Program-made: the position numbers and the translations under genes
Notes under the pieces: generated by a model
Database searches by the model: none
Told to the model about the DNA's origin: nothing
What the model saw: only the letters and a program-made list of their open reading frames with translations
DNA from: Gnetum montanum
Taxonomy: Eukaryota; Streptophyta; Gnetopsida; Gnetales; Gnetaceae
DNA: 64,000 nucleotides
NCBI GenBank assembly: GCA_015680685.1
Contig: MNCI01018990.1
Coordinates: 178,100-242,099 of the forward strand
Direction: 5' to 3'
Part shown: positions 44,400 to 55,960 of the stretch, piece after piece
Position numbering within the stretch: position 1 is the first letter of the stretch
Layout: every line of letters starts with the position of its first letter

Positions 44400-45196
44400 G
44401 AAAATCCTATGATTACAAAATGGTGGAACTCATGTAGTTCCTGGTGGCGATGGCTCCTCGATTGGTGTCTTTCCCTTTTCTTGCGCTCTAGGTCTTAGGA
44501 TTTGATGGTGTTGAAGTATGGCTTGGAGTTTCTCCTCTTGTAAGGCCTTGAGTTCCTTGGCATGTGCGTAAGTTTGTGCTTGTGCCATAGAGGCATCCTA
44601 GCCAGCCTTCTCTTTTTCTTCTATCACCCTTTTATTCTCTGTCAATAGTTTATTAAGTTGCTCAGTTCTGAAAGTGTCTAGCTGGTTCTGAGCAACTTTT
44701 GGCCCTATATTCGGAAGGTTTAATACTTCCAAAATGGCTTGAACAAAGAAGTCAATAGTCACACCAAAATTGTTAACCATGGTGCCTTCTTCTTTATTAT
44801 GCCAAAATTGGTACGTTTCCCCTAAGTACTAGGCACCACTTTCAAAGAGGGTAGGCCATAATGGGGATCCTTTGAGGTGATCCCTAACGGCCTCTAGAGA
44901 AAATTATGTGAAAGGTCCAAAGTTTAATTCCATGCTCACTACAGTGAATATGACCTTTCATGGATGGTCTGAACACAATCCTAGGTCAGCGTGAGATATC
45001 GTCCTTGTTCAAACACTGTAGTAGCTCATTCTTCTGACTACCTTGATTGTATAGTAGCAGGTACTTCTTGATGGATGCTAAATGATTGTTCCTCCTGATC
45101 TGCATGTTTTTTGGTAGAAACTTGTCCTTCACCTCTCCTAGGTTGTTGGATCACACCTTGAGCAGGACCTTCCTGTTGTCTGTGTTTTGGGGCCAT
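44400..45196 (-). pseudogene. E5 third ORF, shortened
   Basis: The ATG at 45196 follows GTGTGATTGCAG, a strong splice acceptor. It gives MAPKHRQQEGPAQGVIQQPR, similar to E2. About 265 codons can be followed, with stops. A heptad-rich piece is present (TEQLNKLLTENKRVIEEKEK, 44598-44660), but the WPIIT/NGEWY domain of E2 and E3 is absent. This is a deletion derivative of the same frame. Confidence 0.6.
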
Positions 45197-47049
45197 CTGC
45201 AATCACACGAAACTAATCGTTAGTAAGGTTGTTACCAAAGTTAGGTTATACCTTATTGCTTACCTTAATAGATTTACTTTATTTCTGTGTGATGTTAATT
45301 ATTGGAAGAACATGTCCCCGAAAGATTATAATGTTGAGTCCTCTTTGCTTAGGTGGTTTCCAAATTTAATTTTCTGGTATAGCTAAGGGAATNATGGATA
45401 TGAAAGTAAGGGATGCACAATCGCAAGTCATAGAGAGAAATTTGAAAAACTTCCCTTGCGTGAACAGTTGCAAATGATGTTGATTAGCACAAGGGGGTCA
45501 TGTATATATATTTTCATCGAAGTTAGGGAACTTAGAGGATGTACCAAATTTTTAATATTTCTTTGAAATTAAATGATGTAACTTAGGACATTGGGCTATT
45601 GTTAAGGAGTTCTTGGGTAATTAGATGGTTTTGAAGGCACGAATAATGATGATGGCATGAATTTTATCAATGAAACCTTGGGTGGTAAGAAAATGGTTAT
45701 GTGATGGTACATAGAAATGTTGAAATGCAGAGGAATAATAGTAGGGAAAGAATGTTATGAAAAATAAGCTGAGGATGAGAAATGGTGTGTGTGAACTATG
45801 TTATAAGTGAAGATTACAAAAAATTACACAAGTGGATCCTCCCCAAAGTAGGTTCCAACCTATAATGCCCTTGTGTAACCACACTTAAAGTGTCTGTGGG
45901 TACTAGAAGGGTTAGATATAATCCGCACTAATTCCACAAAACACACACATGTAAATATGACTGAAATGAGGTAAGAATTCTATGCTACACATGACACAAG
46001 CTACAATTACACGAACAGTGAGATGCGATGAAGTATAGAAGGGATCGTAGAGATTGGGACATGAGGTATCTGACCCAGGGCACAGTGAATCTTGCATGTA
46101 AAGCATGCTTAAGGTGTCATTAACCCATCATTCCAAGATCAGGACCAAGTCCATCCTTCTAATCAGTAACATCGCATTATTTCATCTCATGGTGAGCAAC
46201 TATGAGAGTACCATAACAACAAGGCGTACGATCACTTGGCATTTTGTTCAAGGGAGGAGTTATTTTTGTTTTGTGGCACTTCCTCCTTTTTTTTTCTTTT
46301 CTTCTCATCTTTTTTTTTGAATACTGAATCCAGAGAAGCCTCCAACCTTCAGGCATGGATGCATGTCTTTCCAGTGGGACCCCATAGAATAGCATTGGAT
46401 TTTTGAGTGCCCTTTTGATTACTATTACTCCCATTTTTCTTTAGATCTACAAGGATCTTAGCACAACCATGTTGCATGATAACTCCCACAGATGTCACCA
46501 AAGAGAATTCACAAGTCCCCTTGATGTCACACCCTAATCATTCCCTCTTGGTCCATCCTTCTTCATTCTGGGTACAATGAACACAAAATTAATTTTAAGT
46601 TTTAAAAATGTCAAGAATACCACTGTACCCTCGAATAGAACCTCTTATTTGTAGAATGGATGAGTGGGTGTAATGGGCTCACTATCCACATAATTGATCA
46701 CTTAAGACTTAATAACATAGAACACACCTCAACCAACGATCCACATGAGTGTTTTATTCATAGACAAGATTACTTACAAAAAATTAAAAAGACAAAAATA
46801 CTAAAAAGATAAAAAGATAAAACAAAAAGTTGAAAAATTAAAGAAAAAATAAAAAGTGGTTATTAATCCTGCTTATTAGAATGAGGGATATCCCTCATAG
46901 CTAAACGGTTGAGGATGACAAGGATTAATAATTGGCGATGGGGATCCTTGCATGTTGAAGTATTGGAACTTGGCCATATTTACCCCATCGGGTTTCACAC
47001 ACTTAATTATAATGAGCATAGTGGGGCAATTTGTATGGTGTAGTTCCCA
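45197..47049 (-). other. E5 spacer between gag and the third ORF
   Basis: No pol. It shares the block near 45826-45905 (GTGGATCCTCCCC...) and that near 46120-46200 with the pol-ORF3 spacers of E3 and E4. So the deletion removed pol but kept the conserved non-coding region. Confidence 0.65.
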
Positions 47050-48855
47050 GATAACGAGTTGACCCACTATGATATTTGGAACTGTTAGATGTATGCAAGG
47101 ATTGGGTTGTTACTCTCCATTTCTGTGTTCATTGGGCTGGATTGTTGTTGGAGTGTGGGCTGGCGGCCTTGATGAAGTTACATGAGGTGTTGGGTTCAAA
47201 GGTAAGGGTGCACCATAGTATGGGACTTGTGCTGAGTTGGAGGATGCAGTGGCCTCAGAATTTTGTTGTCCCTTCTTACGACCATGTTTAAAGAAGGGAC
47301 ACTTTGGAAGTCAAGGAGGCTTTTCACTACTATTGGAAGAAGTAGCACAAGTAACATTTGTGGGTTGTTGTGGTGGTGCAAACACCTTAGGAATAGTTGG
47401 TGGCGATATGGAAGGAGGGAAAGGATGAAAATGTTGAAAGTTAGGAGGAGTATAAGATACAAAAGGTGGTGGTTGTGTTGGAGGCATGGGTTGATAGTAT
47501 TGAGGAGAATGGTACTGTGGTGAGATAAAGTGTGTTGGCCCAATTGGAGAAAAAAGATGTTGAATAAGAGAAACATTTGGATTTGGATGATATGAAGGGT
47601 GCCTCCAGTTTAGTGGTGGTCTCCCCCACAACTGGGATTGTTGCCACTGTGATCAAACATAGTATCTCTGTATGAACTCGGGATGTAACATATTTCCCCA
47701 ATGCTCATGTAAATGTAATAATATTGGGCATTGGCCCTTGGGGTGATCATACAGGCATATGTTGCATTCATACATATGATTGGCAGTTGAGCTCTTATTT
47801 TCTTTATCCCTTCTTTTCGATTGTCTACTATTTTATCCTGCTTCTTGGGTTGTCAAAACTCTATCTCCAATAATGTTGATAAATTCTCCACACTTTTGAT
47901 ACGTCCATTCCAACATCTTATTGAACTTTGCCTCGACTTATTCTAATGTTTGTTGTGTTGGAAAAGATGATGTTTCCACCTTAAGATTTGTTGATTTCTC
48001 CTTTTTATGATCATGGACCTTTGTTAAGCTAAGATTTTGGTCCCATTGATGTTTTTCAACACTCTCCCATCTAGCTAATTCTCCTTCTTCTTTTGCTACC
48101 CGCTTAATAAGATCTTGGATTTGATGGGTTCATAGTTCATATAGTTGACCTTGGGCATACATTCCTAAGGTTTCTCTTATTTCATCACGTAGCCCATCAA
48201 TGATATGGTACATTAGCCTTTCCTTGGAAAACCCATGGCCTGGACAATTGTTTAACAGTGCATAATATCTTTCTAAGGCCATGTCCAAGGGTTCATGTTT
48301 TGCTTATTTCCATCCTTGGATTTGTTTCCTCAAGGTTGACACGCTTGCGTAGGTTTGATATTTTTTGTTAAACACCTCTACCATCATTGACCAATGTCAT
48401 ATTGAATTTGGTTTTAACAATCTATACCATACTTTTGCTTGGCCAACGAGTGTCATGGGAAAGAGCTTAAGTTTTTGCCAACCGTTATCAATGTTGTTCC
48501 ATGTACAGGCATCGTAGAAGGCTTGTAAATGTTGATGCGGATCTAAGTCATAGCCTCCTGAAAAAGTAGGGAAGTTGTTTAAATCAAGCTTAGGTAGATG
48601 ACTCTCTTTATGGTGCCTACGTGAGATTTGAATAGCCTCTTTTATTTGTGTTAAGCTTGTAGTGGCCAGTGGGGGTTCATCATCATCGGGTAGGTTATGC
48701 TTTCATGTGTTGGGATGACATTGCTTTTTTTCATGTTTATAAGAAACCCCCACCTTGGATTGCGTACTCCAATCTTCATCGTCATATAGTTCGTTGGTTC
48801 TCCAATGAACTTCCTCACTAAGTGTGACATTGTTGTAATCTTGTAGGAGAGGCAT
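47050..48855 (-). pseudogene. E5 gag, nearly full length with few stops
   Basis: It starts at the ATG at 48855 (MPLLQDYNNVTLSEEVHWR). The capsid core has DLNNFPTFSGGYDLDPHQ, HLQAFYDACTWNNIDNGW, LKLFPMTLVGQAKVWYRLL and HEPLDMALERYYALLNNCP, then IDGLRDEIRETLGMYAQG. The knuckle is complete, CNICLYDHPKGQC (C-x2-C-x3-H-x4-C). The Pro/Tyr/Gln-rich tail includes PPLNWRHPSYHPNPN. I count only a handful of stops, fewer than in E2, E3 or E4. If made, this protein could co-assemble with Gag of an autonomous relative. Confidence 0.75.
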
Positions 48856-48967
48856 TGTTGTGTGTGAATTTATGTGACTTTTTATAATTACTTCTTTCTA
48901 AGAGATATATCGTTAAGTCCTATACAACGACCTTGTATGATATAACTAATCTAGATAACTAGCACCG

Positions 48968-48986
48968 TCCCTGGAAACGGTGCCAA
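48968..48986 (-). promoter_or_regulatory. E5 primer-binding site
   Basis: On the - strand, TGGCACCGTTTCCAGGGA begins right after the 5' LTR. It matches the tRNA-Asp-like site of E2 with a few changes. Confidence 0.7.
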
Positions 48987-49894
48987 TGATGAGTGGCGAG
49001 GTACCCCTACACTCAACCATACAAATATGAGCATTTTCATGAGCGATCTGGTCGAACTCCGAAGATGGACTAGTTGTGGCACCTACACAGTTAGCCTTAG
49101 GTCGCAGTTCACTGTCTTCCCACCTGGACTAGTATTATATTTGTCACGTATGGTTTAGTCCAAAGTGAGGTGTATGATGGGTTTCTAATCTAATGCTACT
49201 CTTGAGGGCAATGGAAAGTAATATTAACTAAGCTAGGAGAGAGAGAGAGAGAGAGTAAAAGAATCTAATCTAGCCTAAGTGCAATGAGCATCTGTTCCTT
49301 GATTATCCATACACATCTTGGACTTTGTGCACGACTACCATTGGGATTACCAAGCGTAGATCCTAGGTATGCTACTGGGTTACCAAGTAGTCCCACTTAA
49401 ATGCTCGTAATCAAGTTGTATTCATTTCGCATTCTAACGTGAGTTTAAGGGTGAGAGAGACTAATTAGGAAAGCAGTAAATAATAATTAAATAAATAATT
49501 AAACAAAGTGAATGTTGCAATGATGAAGTAATCTCGATCTTTATTGTCGGTCATGTGCGTGTCCAAGTATGTCACACTCGAATAAAGGATGCCGTACAAT
49601 TACATTCACCAGCCTACAGGCATACACTGGAAAATATTCTAACTCTGGAGGGATAAAACTACCAGAGTCTAGCTACAATCTAAATCTAGATGCCCAAAAT
49701 TGGGAAAGCCACCTCTTATTTATAGACATTGCGGCAGGCCATGATATCGTGTACGCGCGATATCGCGGCTGTGATATCCCGTATGCGATATCGCAGCCCA
49801 TGCGATATCATGGCTATGATATCATAGCCACTGCGATATCATGACTATGATATCATGGTAGTGATATCACAGTCAACAAATTCATGACTCAGCA
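48987..49894 (-). repeat. E5 5' LTR (908 bp)
   Basis: It pairs with 43377-44248. The complement of TATAAATAAGAGG (near 49715) is the TATA box, and about ten GATATC palindromes fill the U3 at 49740-49870. It has a slightly longer GA run and more GATATC units than its partner. Confidence 0.92.
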
Positions 49895-49938
49895 ATGATA
49901 TTCACTAATCCTATATAGCACAAGTTTCAACAAACTGA

Positions 49939-49958
49939 GTCCTCAACAATGATGCTAA
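49939..49958 (-). promoter_or_regulatory. E3 primer-binding site, decayed
   Basis: On the - strand, TTAGCATCATTGTTGAGGAC lies where E2 has TTGGCACCATTGTCGGGGAC, with four C-to-T or G-to-A changes. It marks the LTR at 49959 as the 5' LTR of E3. Confidence 0.7.
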
Positions 49959-50777
49959 TGATGAGCAATGAGGTACCCCTATGCCCAACCATACAAATCA
50001 CAAAGCGTTCACACATGATTTGGTTAAATTCTATGGAATCTATAGTTTCTAGTGTACTAGTCTTGTAGGAAGTGAGCATTTCCCTATATGGTCATTCATT
50101 GTCTTCCCAACTACACCTATGAAGCTCAAGGGTATGGTTTATGTGTAATTAAGGCACATGATTTTTGTCATTTTGTATTTTATGGTTTTGGTGTTGGAAA
50201 TAAGCAAGATGGAGAATAAATTAATTTNAGTATTCCATCCCACTTGCCATACACATCCTAAACATGTATAACATTGCTGGGTTACTAAGCATTAAGCATT
50301 GTTGGGATTACCAAACATCATACACATGCCTGAAGCAGTCATACTTATGTGTTTACTTACTTGCTATTTAGCTTATCTTTCTTAATTATTTAATTAGATT
50401 AATTACTATAAAATATTAAATAAATAGTTGAAAATATTAAATGCATAAATGAAGCATTTAAACTATCAATAATGCTTCAAGGTTTATCAAGAATCTCATC
50501 TTTGTTGCCAAACACATTGTCATGCTTAAGTTTAATAGTGCTCAAATAAAGATTCATACACTCAATGAATCCTATTGTAGGCACTCAAGAAAATATTCTA
50601 ACTCTCAAATGTAAAAATTGCAAGAGCTTTGCTACACCATGACTGACTAATGCCATAAATGTGGCTGGTGAGTGTCTATTTATAAGTAAGAACAGACCCT
50701 ACATTGACGTGGCCTAGTTGATGCATGAAATGATGCATTGATGGGGCCTCATCAACACAACCAATCGTGACCCATCA
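49959..50777 (-). repeat. E3 5' LTR (819 bp)
   Basis: It matches 14868-15716 closely, for example in CTATGAAGCTCAAGGGTATG and TGGAGAATAA. It is shorter because of a loss around the N at 50228. It ends GTGACCCATCA, followed by the target duplication ACCAT. Confidence 0.85.
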
Positions 50778-52929
50778 ACCATTCATGGTGTTATAGTATG
50801 AGTTGATCATGACTCATAATCATGTCAAAATTGTAGAGGAGGTTAGCGCTATGACTTAACCATAATTAGTGGTCAAGACAACCATGACTACACCATCACT
50901 CATGGTATTTTGTTACGAGTGCTTTACAACTCATGATCCTTATCCTTGACTCTAGGACACATCACACATAGATAATGATTCATTGTCTTAGATCATAAGC
51001 ACACCATGACTAAATCATGACTAGTGGTCTTCAATATGATGAGTAAACCACCACTTGTTCTTTCAATCATAGTTAATTTTTGATTGAATTTTGAGCCAGA
51101 AAAAAAGTTGGAGAGAGAAAAAGGACCTTATTTCATTACCATCTCCAACATTTGGTATTAGAGTTTGTTGTTGATGTCCAAGGATGTGAAAAGAAGTGTC
51201 TAAGTGTTCCATAATTTTTAATGAAAAGAAAGATTTCACCTATTAGAGCATATTAATGAAGAGCTTATTTGAGCTTAATGAATGCCTCTACTCTCATTCC
51301 AAATGAAGTTTGTGAAGCATGTGTTGACCACACACTAATAAGATACATTAACTACAAGAGACTTTGGTAAGATAAGGATACATTGGTCTAAGTAACTCTT
51401 ACCTACCTTATAGTAATGATAGAAATTTTCTTAAATTGACTAAGGTTATCATTGTGTCTCTATTATGAGGTTAGCAAGCCATATTCAAGATCTTTTACAA
51501 CATTGTTCCATTAGAAACCTTATTTTTTCTAAATCCTATGAAGCCTAATCAATCAAGGTTGCATACCCTTATTTAAATTATGATCATTGTGTATATAAGG
51601 AAGTCAAGCTACCCATAAGATTCTTTATCCCTACTTAACTAGTAAGGTCATAGTAAAGGGCTAATAGGAGAAACCAATACTTTGTAGCTAATGATGTGAT
51701 ATTGAACCTTATTAACCCTCTTCTTAGATCTTATAAAATGAGCTTGATAATCCTTATTTCCATCCTAGAAAGTATGCATATCATTGTATGGTTGAAGTAA
51801 GGCACATAAAGTGCTAATTCTATTAGTAGATTCCCATAATAAATTTAATTTGATAAAATAGGCCAGTTTAGTCTTTTAAAAGCATAAAACTCAACTTATT
51901 AGCCTTTTGGACCCTAAAACTATTTTTAATGTAGAGTGTTCAATGAGATAATTCTAATGGTATAAGTTTCATCTCAAATGAAGTCATGGTTTATGAGATA
52001 TTGAGGTTCAAAGAATTTCAAAAAATGTGCTTTCATCAAATTAAATTTTAAAAAATTTCAAAGTTACTATCAAAATTTGGAATTGGAAAACAAAACCATG
52101 ACCTTGTCCTTATTAAGCCCAATGACTTAAAACTAGCTTTGCTAGCCATAAGAGCCAACTTGTTAGATGTTATTAAATAAATAATAATTAACATAAATTA
52201 TTTAAATTTATATAATTTAAAAAATATTTGGGTATGCAACCCAGGGGGCCATGGTGGTACCCAAAGGTTGCATGATTATACCAACCTAGCAAGGGCCATG
52301 TATCCATGAATACCAAAACACCTTTCACCATCATCGCCACATTTGTGCTTCTTCTACCATCATTGTTACTATTCCCCCTATGCACCTAGCTTAGCTTGTC
52401 TACTACACGCAATCATCACCATCATCATCACCATTTTCTTGTTCCCTATTACATCCATTTCATTTTGTCACTACCAAAAAGCCTAATTCATGTTGCTCTT
52501 TACCTATCTTCTCTTCTATATTTGTGCCTGGATCATCATGCTTCATGCATGCTTATTGCTCTGCACCTTGCAACCCTATGTTTCTTACTACCCTATGCCT
52601 TGCCACCTGACTCACCATCATGGTGTTTATGGGTACCAAAATTCCTACATGTTTGAAATGAATCAACAACCAAGAGGATCATCAATCACGACTAGATCAA
52701 CCATAAAGAAAACTGTTAGTCTTGACTTTGATGCTGGGAGGACTGGAGGTCCCAAAAAGTTTGGTATCATCAATTGATAGAAAGTTTTAAAAAGTTAATT
52801 GATGGAAAAATTTAGCTTTTTTAAATTTTATGGATGAAAATTCAAATTTAAATATTTGAACAAGTCACCCAGTCAAATTGATGGTTTGATAGAAGATGAA
52901 ATAAAAATTTTGTGATTAAGCATAATCAT
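50778..52929 (+). mobile_element. Decayed older retroelement, right part, with Copia-like primer site
   Basis: The sequence from 50778 to about 51150 has repeated CATGAC and ACTCATGG motifs and ends in CATCTCCAACA. It is followed by TTTGGTATTAGAGTTTG, which resembles the initiator-Met tRNA primer site TGGTATCAGAGC of Copia elements with two C-to-T changes. From 51170 to 52929 there is AT-rich text with no recognisable protein domain. This is the sequence into which E3 inserted. Confidence 0.4.
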
Positions 52930-53768
52930 TGATGAGCAACAAAGTACCCCTACACCCAACCATACGAATCACCAAGGCATTACACGTGATCTTATTGAAT
53001 TTCATGAACCTATTGTTATCTAATGCACTAGCTCTTTTAGGAAGTGAAATGGATGTTGAGAACGTTCAATATCTTCCCAACTACACTTGTGAAATTCAAG
53101 GGTATGGTTTAAGTGTAATTGAGGTATATGATTTTTATCATTTTATGTTTTATAGATGCAATTACCTAAAACAAGAGTAAAAGGTAAAGCAATTGAAGAT
53201 CTAACCCATCTACTACCTAGCTAGCCTAACACAAGTAATCGCCCCACTTTCCTAGACACATCCTGAACACATATAGCATTGTTGGGCTACCAAACGTTAA
53301 GCGTTGCCGGGTTACCAAGTACTATATAAATGCTCAAAGTGGTCATGCTTGTGTTCATTAAAAACTGGAAATAAATTGCTTAACTTAAATGCATTCAAGT
53401 AAAAATCAAGAAAGTAAAATGCATTAAATAAAATATTAATCTATTCTCAGTGCTACAAAGATTGTCAAAAGAGTTCATTTTATTCTCGTTACACTACTGT
53501 GCTTAGGTACATCAGTGCTTGAACAAAGAATTGTATACACTTAGACTCCTTCTATAGGCACTTAGAAATATTCTAACTCTAAGGAAAATAAATGGCAAGA
53601 GCTTCACTACTCTACTTGAAAACTAAACTAAAAATTGACTTAAAACAGGAGCCCAGGCACAATATTTATAGACCTAGGGTAGATGCTTCGACGTCACTTA
53701 CGCAACATTGCATTAAGACCTCGATGTCGTGTACCTGATGTCGGGGCCAACATAAATGTAGTTCATCA
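52930..53768 (-). repeat. E4 3' LTR (839 bp)
   Basis: It starts TGATGAGCAACAAAGTACCC and ends GTAGTTCATCA, followed by CCCCCATGACT (the polypurine tract on -). TATA-like text lies near 53672 and U3 repeats of the TCGATGTCG kind at 53690-53750. Confidence 0.85.
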
Positions 53769-55960
53769 TACCCCCATGACTAAATGAAAACTTGTCCTCA
53801 AGTGTAGAAGACGAGGAACAAGTTCTTTACAACATAACATATTGGGTAGGTATGGGATTATTGACTCTCACACAAACTGACTTAGATGAAATAGACATAT
53901 AGACTTTGAGTGCCCAAGTGTACGAAATTACAATTTTTACAAAATGGGGTGTTCATGATAAGAGAAGTGAACACCTTAGATATCACTGACATTCAACATC
54001 TCTTGGCAGCAGGAGAATGAAAGAGAGAGAAGAGATCCTTCGATCATGAATGGTCCTCCTTGTGTGGTGTGGCTGCATCATCCTTGGTGAAGATAGTCTC
54101 ACTTCTAGTCCATGCTTCCCACTACAATCACAACAAAATCATGAATTAGTATGAAATGTGTAACATAGTGTGATGAAATTCCTTGTCTCATTACACTTGG
54201 CTAAGTTGTGAATATGATAGATTGGTTTCTTCAATTAGTAGAAAGGTTAACAAATAGGGTAAAATAGACAAGCTGTTCATTAAATTGAAAAAATGTTTAA
54301 CACAAGGAAATATTTGAAGAGGGTATAAGAACTTACAACAATGATAAGAAGAATTCACTGAAAACTATTATGAAGATGTGTAAAATTGGATGTCATTGAT
54401 GGGGTAAACAAAAGAGAATTTGATTGTAAGAGTGTCTAAGGGTAAAGAACTTAATGAACTCAACTAAGAGATATGCAAGTGGGTCATCCCCAAAGCAAAC
54501 ACAAGCCTTTTATTCCCTTGCAGAACTTTAAACCAAAGAGTCTATGGGCTCCATGGATGATTAATAGTTACAGAAGGTTAAGTACAAAACCTAAAAGAAA
54601 CTAACCAAAAATTCTAACACATTAAACCAGGACATCAAACTAAAACATGAAACCAGCAGTGAGGTGAGACCTGGAAAGCATAGATGGATGAGAGAGAGAG
54701 AGTGGAATGAAGTTCCTAATTACAGTCACATGAAGTCCCTTGTGGAATTTGTGGTTAAATGACTTTATAGGATCCATCCTTAGTCCAAACCAAAACCAAT
54801 CACATTTAGTGACTTTGCATTGTCATTCTAAGACCAATCCATCCCTTGAGACACAAGAGTGCTCCCACAAAATAACCATCGTTCCTTATTAGAGAAGAAG
54901 TAGGAAGTGAGGAAGGATCTTAGTTAGAGGGGACTAGTCCCTTAACTAGTGCTTGTAGCCCGTTTATTTTTTTTAAGGAATGTTCTTTGAATTTCCATTG
55001 TTTTTTTTGTTTGAAATGGAAACCACATGATGCAAAGACACATGCACTTATTTTTTCCAAGGGATGTGCTTTGAATCCTCATCTTTTCTCTTTTTTTTCT
55101 TGATGAGAACCACACCATGCAAGGATGTATGCATTTATTTTGTCCAAGAGGTGTGCTTTGAATTCTCATCATTTTTTTCGATGAGAACCACACCATGCAA
55201 GGACTTATTCAACTTCCTTTTATTGGATGACATAGAATGATAAGAAATTCATGAAAACATAGATGCACCTAGGTAAATAGAAAAGCACAAAGGATACTGA
55301 ATCCCTTTGAAGCCACACCCTACTCAAACCTTTGAATCCTTCCCAATTCCAGAAACTACCAAAGTCACAAATTTATTAGATTTTTATTAATGAAAAAAGG
55401 ATTGCATGTTTCCAAAATAAGGAAAACCATAGAGTTTGTGGATGGGTGGATGTTTTGGACTCATTGCCTGCTGCATGAAAAAGAAACCATGTCCTAATTA
55501 TCTGTAACAAAATTCAAAGCTAGAAACTAGACACCAACAATCAAATAAAAATAATACATACCACCATCAAGTAACGCATTACCATTGTACCTGGTACTTA
55601 TTAACAAAAAATTAGAAAATCACACCAAAATAAAAGAAAAGAAAATATAAAATAAAGTGTAAAATATTCAAGAAATAGCAAATGTACTAATGATGCTGTA
55701 AAAAAAAAATTAGAAAAGATTAATAACATAAAAACAAAGAGATGTAAAAGAAAGAATTATAAAAAAAGTTGTAAAATAAAAAATATGTAAAACAAAAAAG
55801 TTTGAAAAACTGAGGAGCTGCTTGTATGATTAGCATGAGTGGCCATTTGCCCCACAACTAAGTTGAAAGGAGGAGATTCAAAATATGGAGTGTGGTCATT
55901 CATTGGATGAGGTGCTTGTTGTGTTAGTTGGTGTATGCTCATGGAAAGGTTTAATTTATT
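53769..55960 (-). other. E4 spacer, third ORF deleted
   Basis: The acceptor-like TGTGATTGTAG (- strand, ending 54122) is kept, but only about 350 bases without third-ORF domains lie between it and the polypurine tract. Shared spacer blocks are at 54468-54560 (GGGTCATCCCCAAAGC) and 54775-54890. The hairpin repeat is present in three units at 54955-55205. Confidence 0.65.
54955..55205 (-). repeat. Hairpin repeat in the E4 spacer, three units of about 90 bp
   Basis: Each unit reads, on +, GTGCTTTGAATYCTCATC, a T-rich loop, then GATGAGAACCACACCATGCA. The arms GAATTCTCATC and GATGAGAACC are inverted. One unit is found at the same place in E3 (about 21150-21235), and related text is in E2 (30800-30960). 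Confidence 0.8.

Larger units (their letters stand above)
43377..49894 (-). mobile_element. E5: gag-only, non-autonomous member of the Athila-like family, 6.5 kb
   Basis: LTRs are 43377-44248 and 48987-49894, with a perfect target duplication ATGAT (43372-43376 and 49895-49899). Internal order on the - strand is primer-binding site, gag (48855 to about 47060), spacer, shortened third ORF (from 45196), polypurine tract. No protease, reverse transcriptase, RNase H or integrase block was found between gag and the spacer. Its LTRs look very alike, so it is probably one of the younger insertions. It lies in the E3 leader just upstream of gag. Confidence 0.88.
14868..50777 (-). mobile_element. E3: Athila-like Ty3/gypsy retrotransposon, minus orientation, split by five insertions
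   Basis: The LTRs are 14868-15716 (3') and 49959-50777 (5'). They are flanked by ACCAG (14863-14867) and ACCAT (50778-50782), a 5-bp target duplication with one mismatch. On the - strand the order is LTR, primer-binding site, gag (from 43288), protease, reverse transcriptase, RNase H, integrase, spacer, third ORF, polypurine tract, LTR. Inserted inside are solo LTR 41506-43108, E5 43377-49894, E2 22906-35995, solo LTR 21265-22103 and solo LTR 17395-18380. Removing these leaves about 13 kb, the size of E2. All frames are broken, so it is a dead copy and the oldest of the family here. Confidence 0.85.

Noticed and set aside
52396-52777. His- and Leu-rich open frames
   Set aside because: Low-complexity CATCATCAC repeats create them; there is no domain and no second copy.
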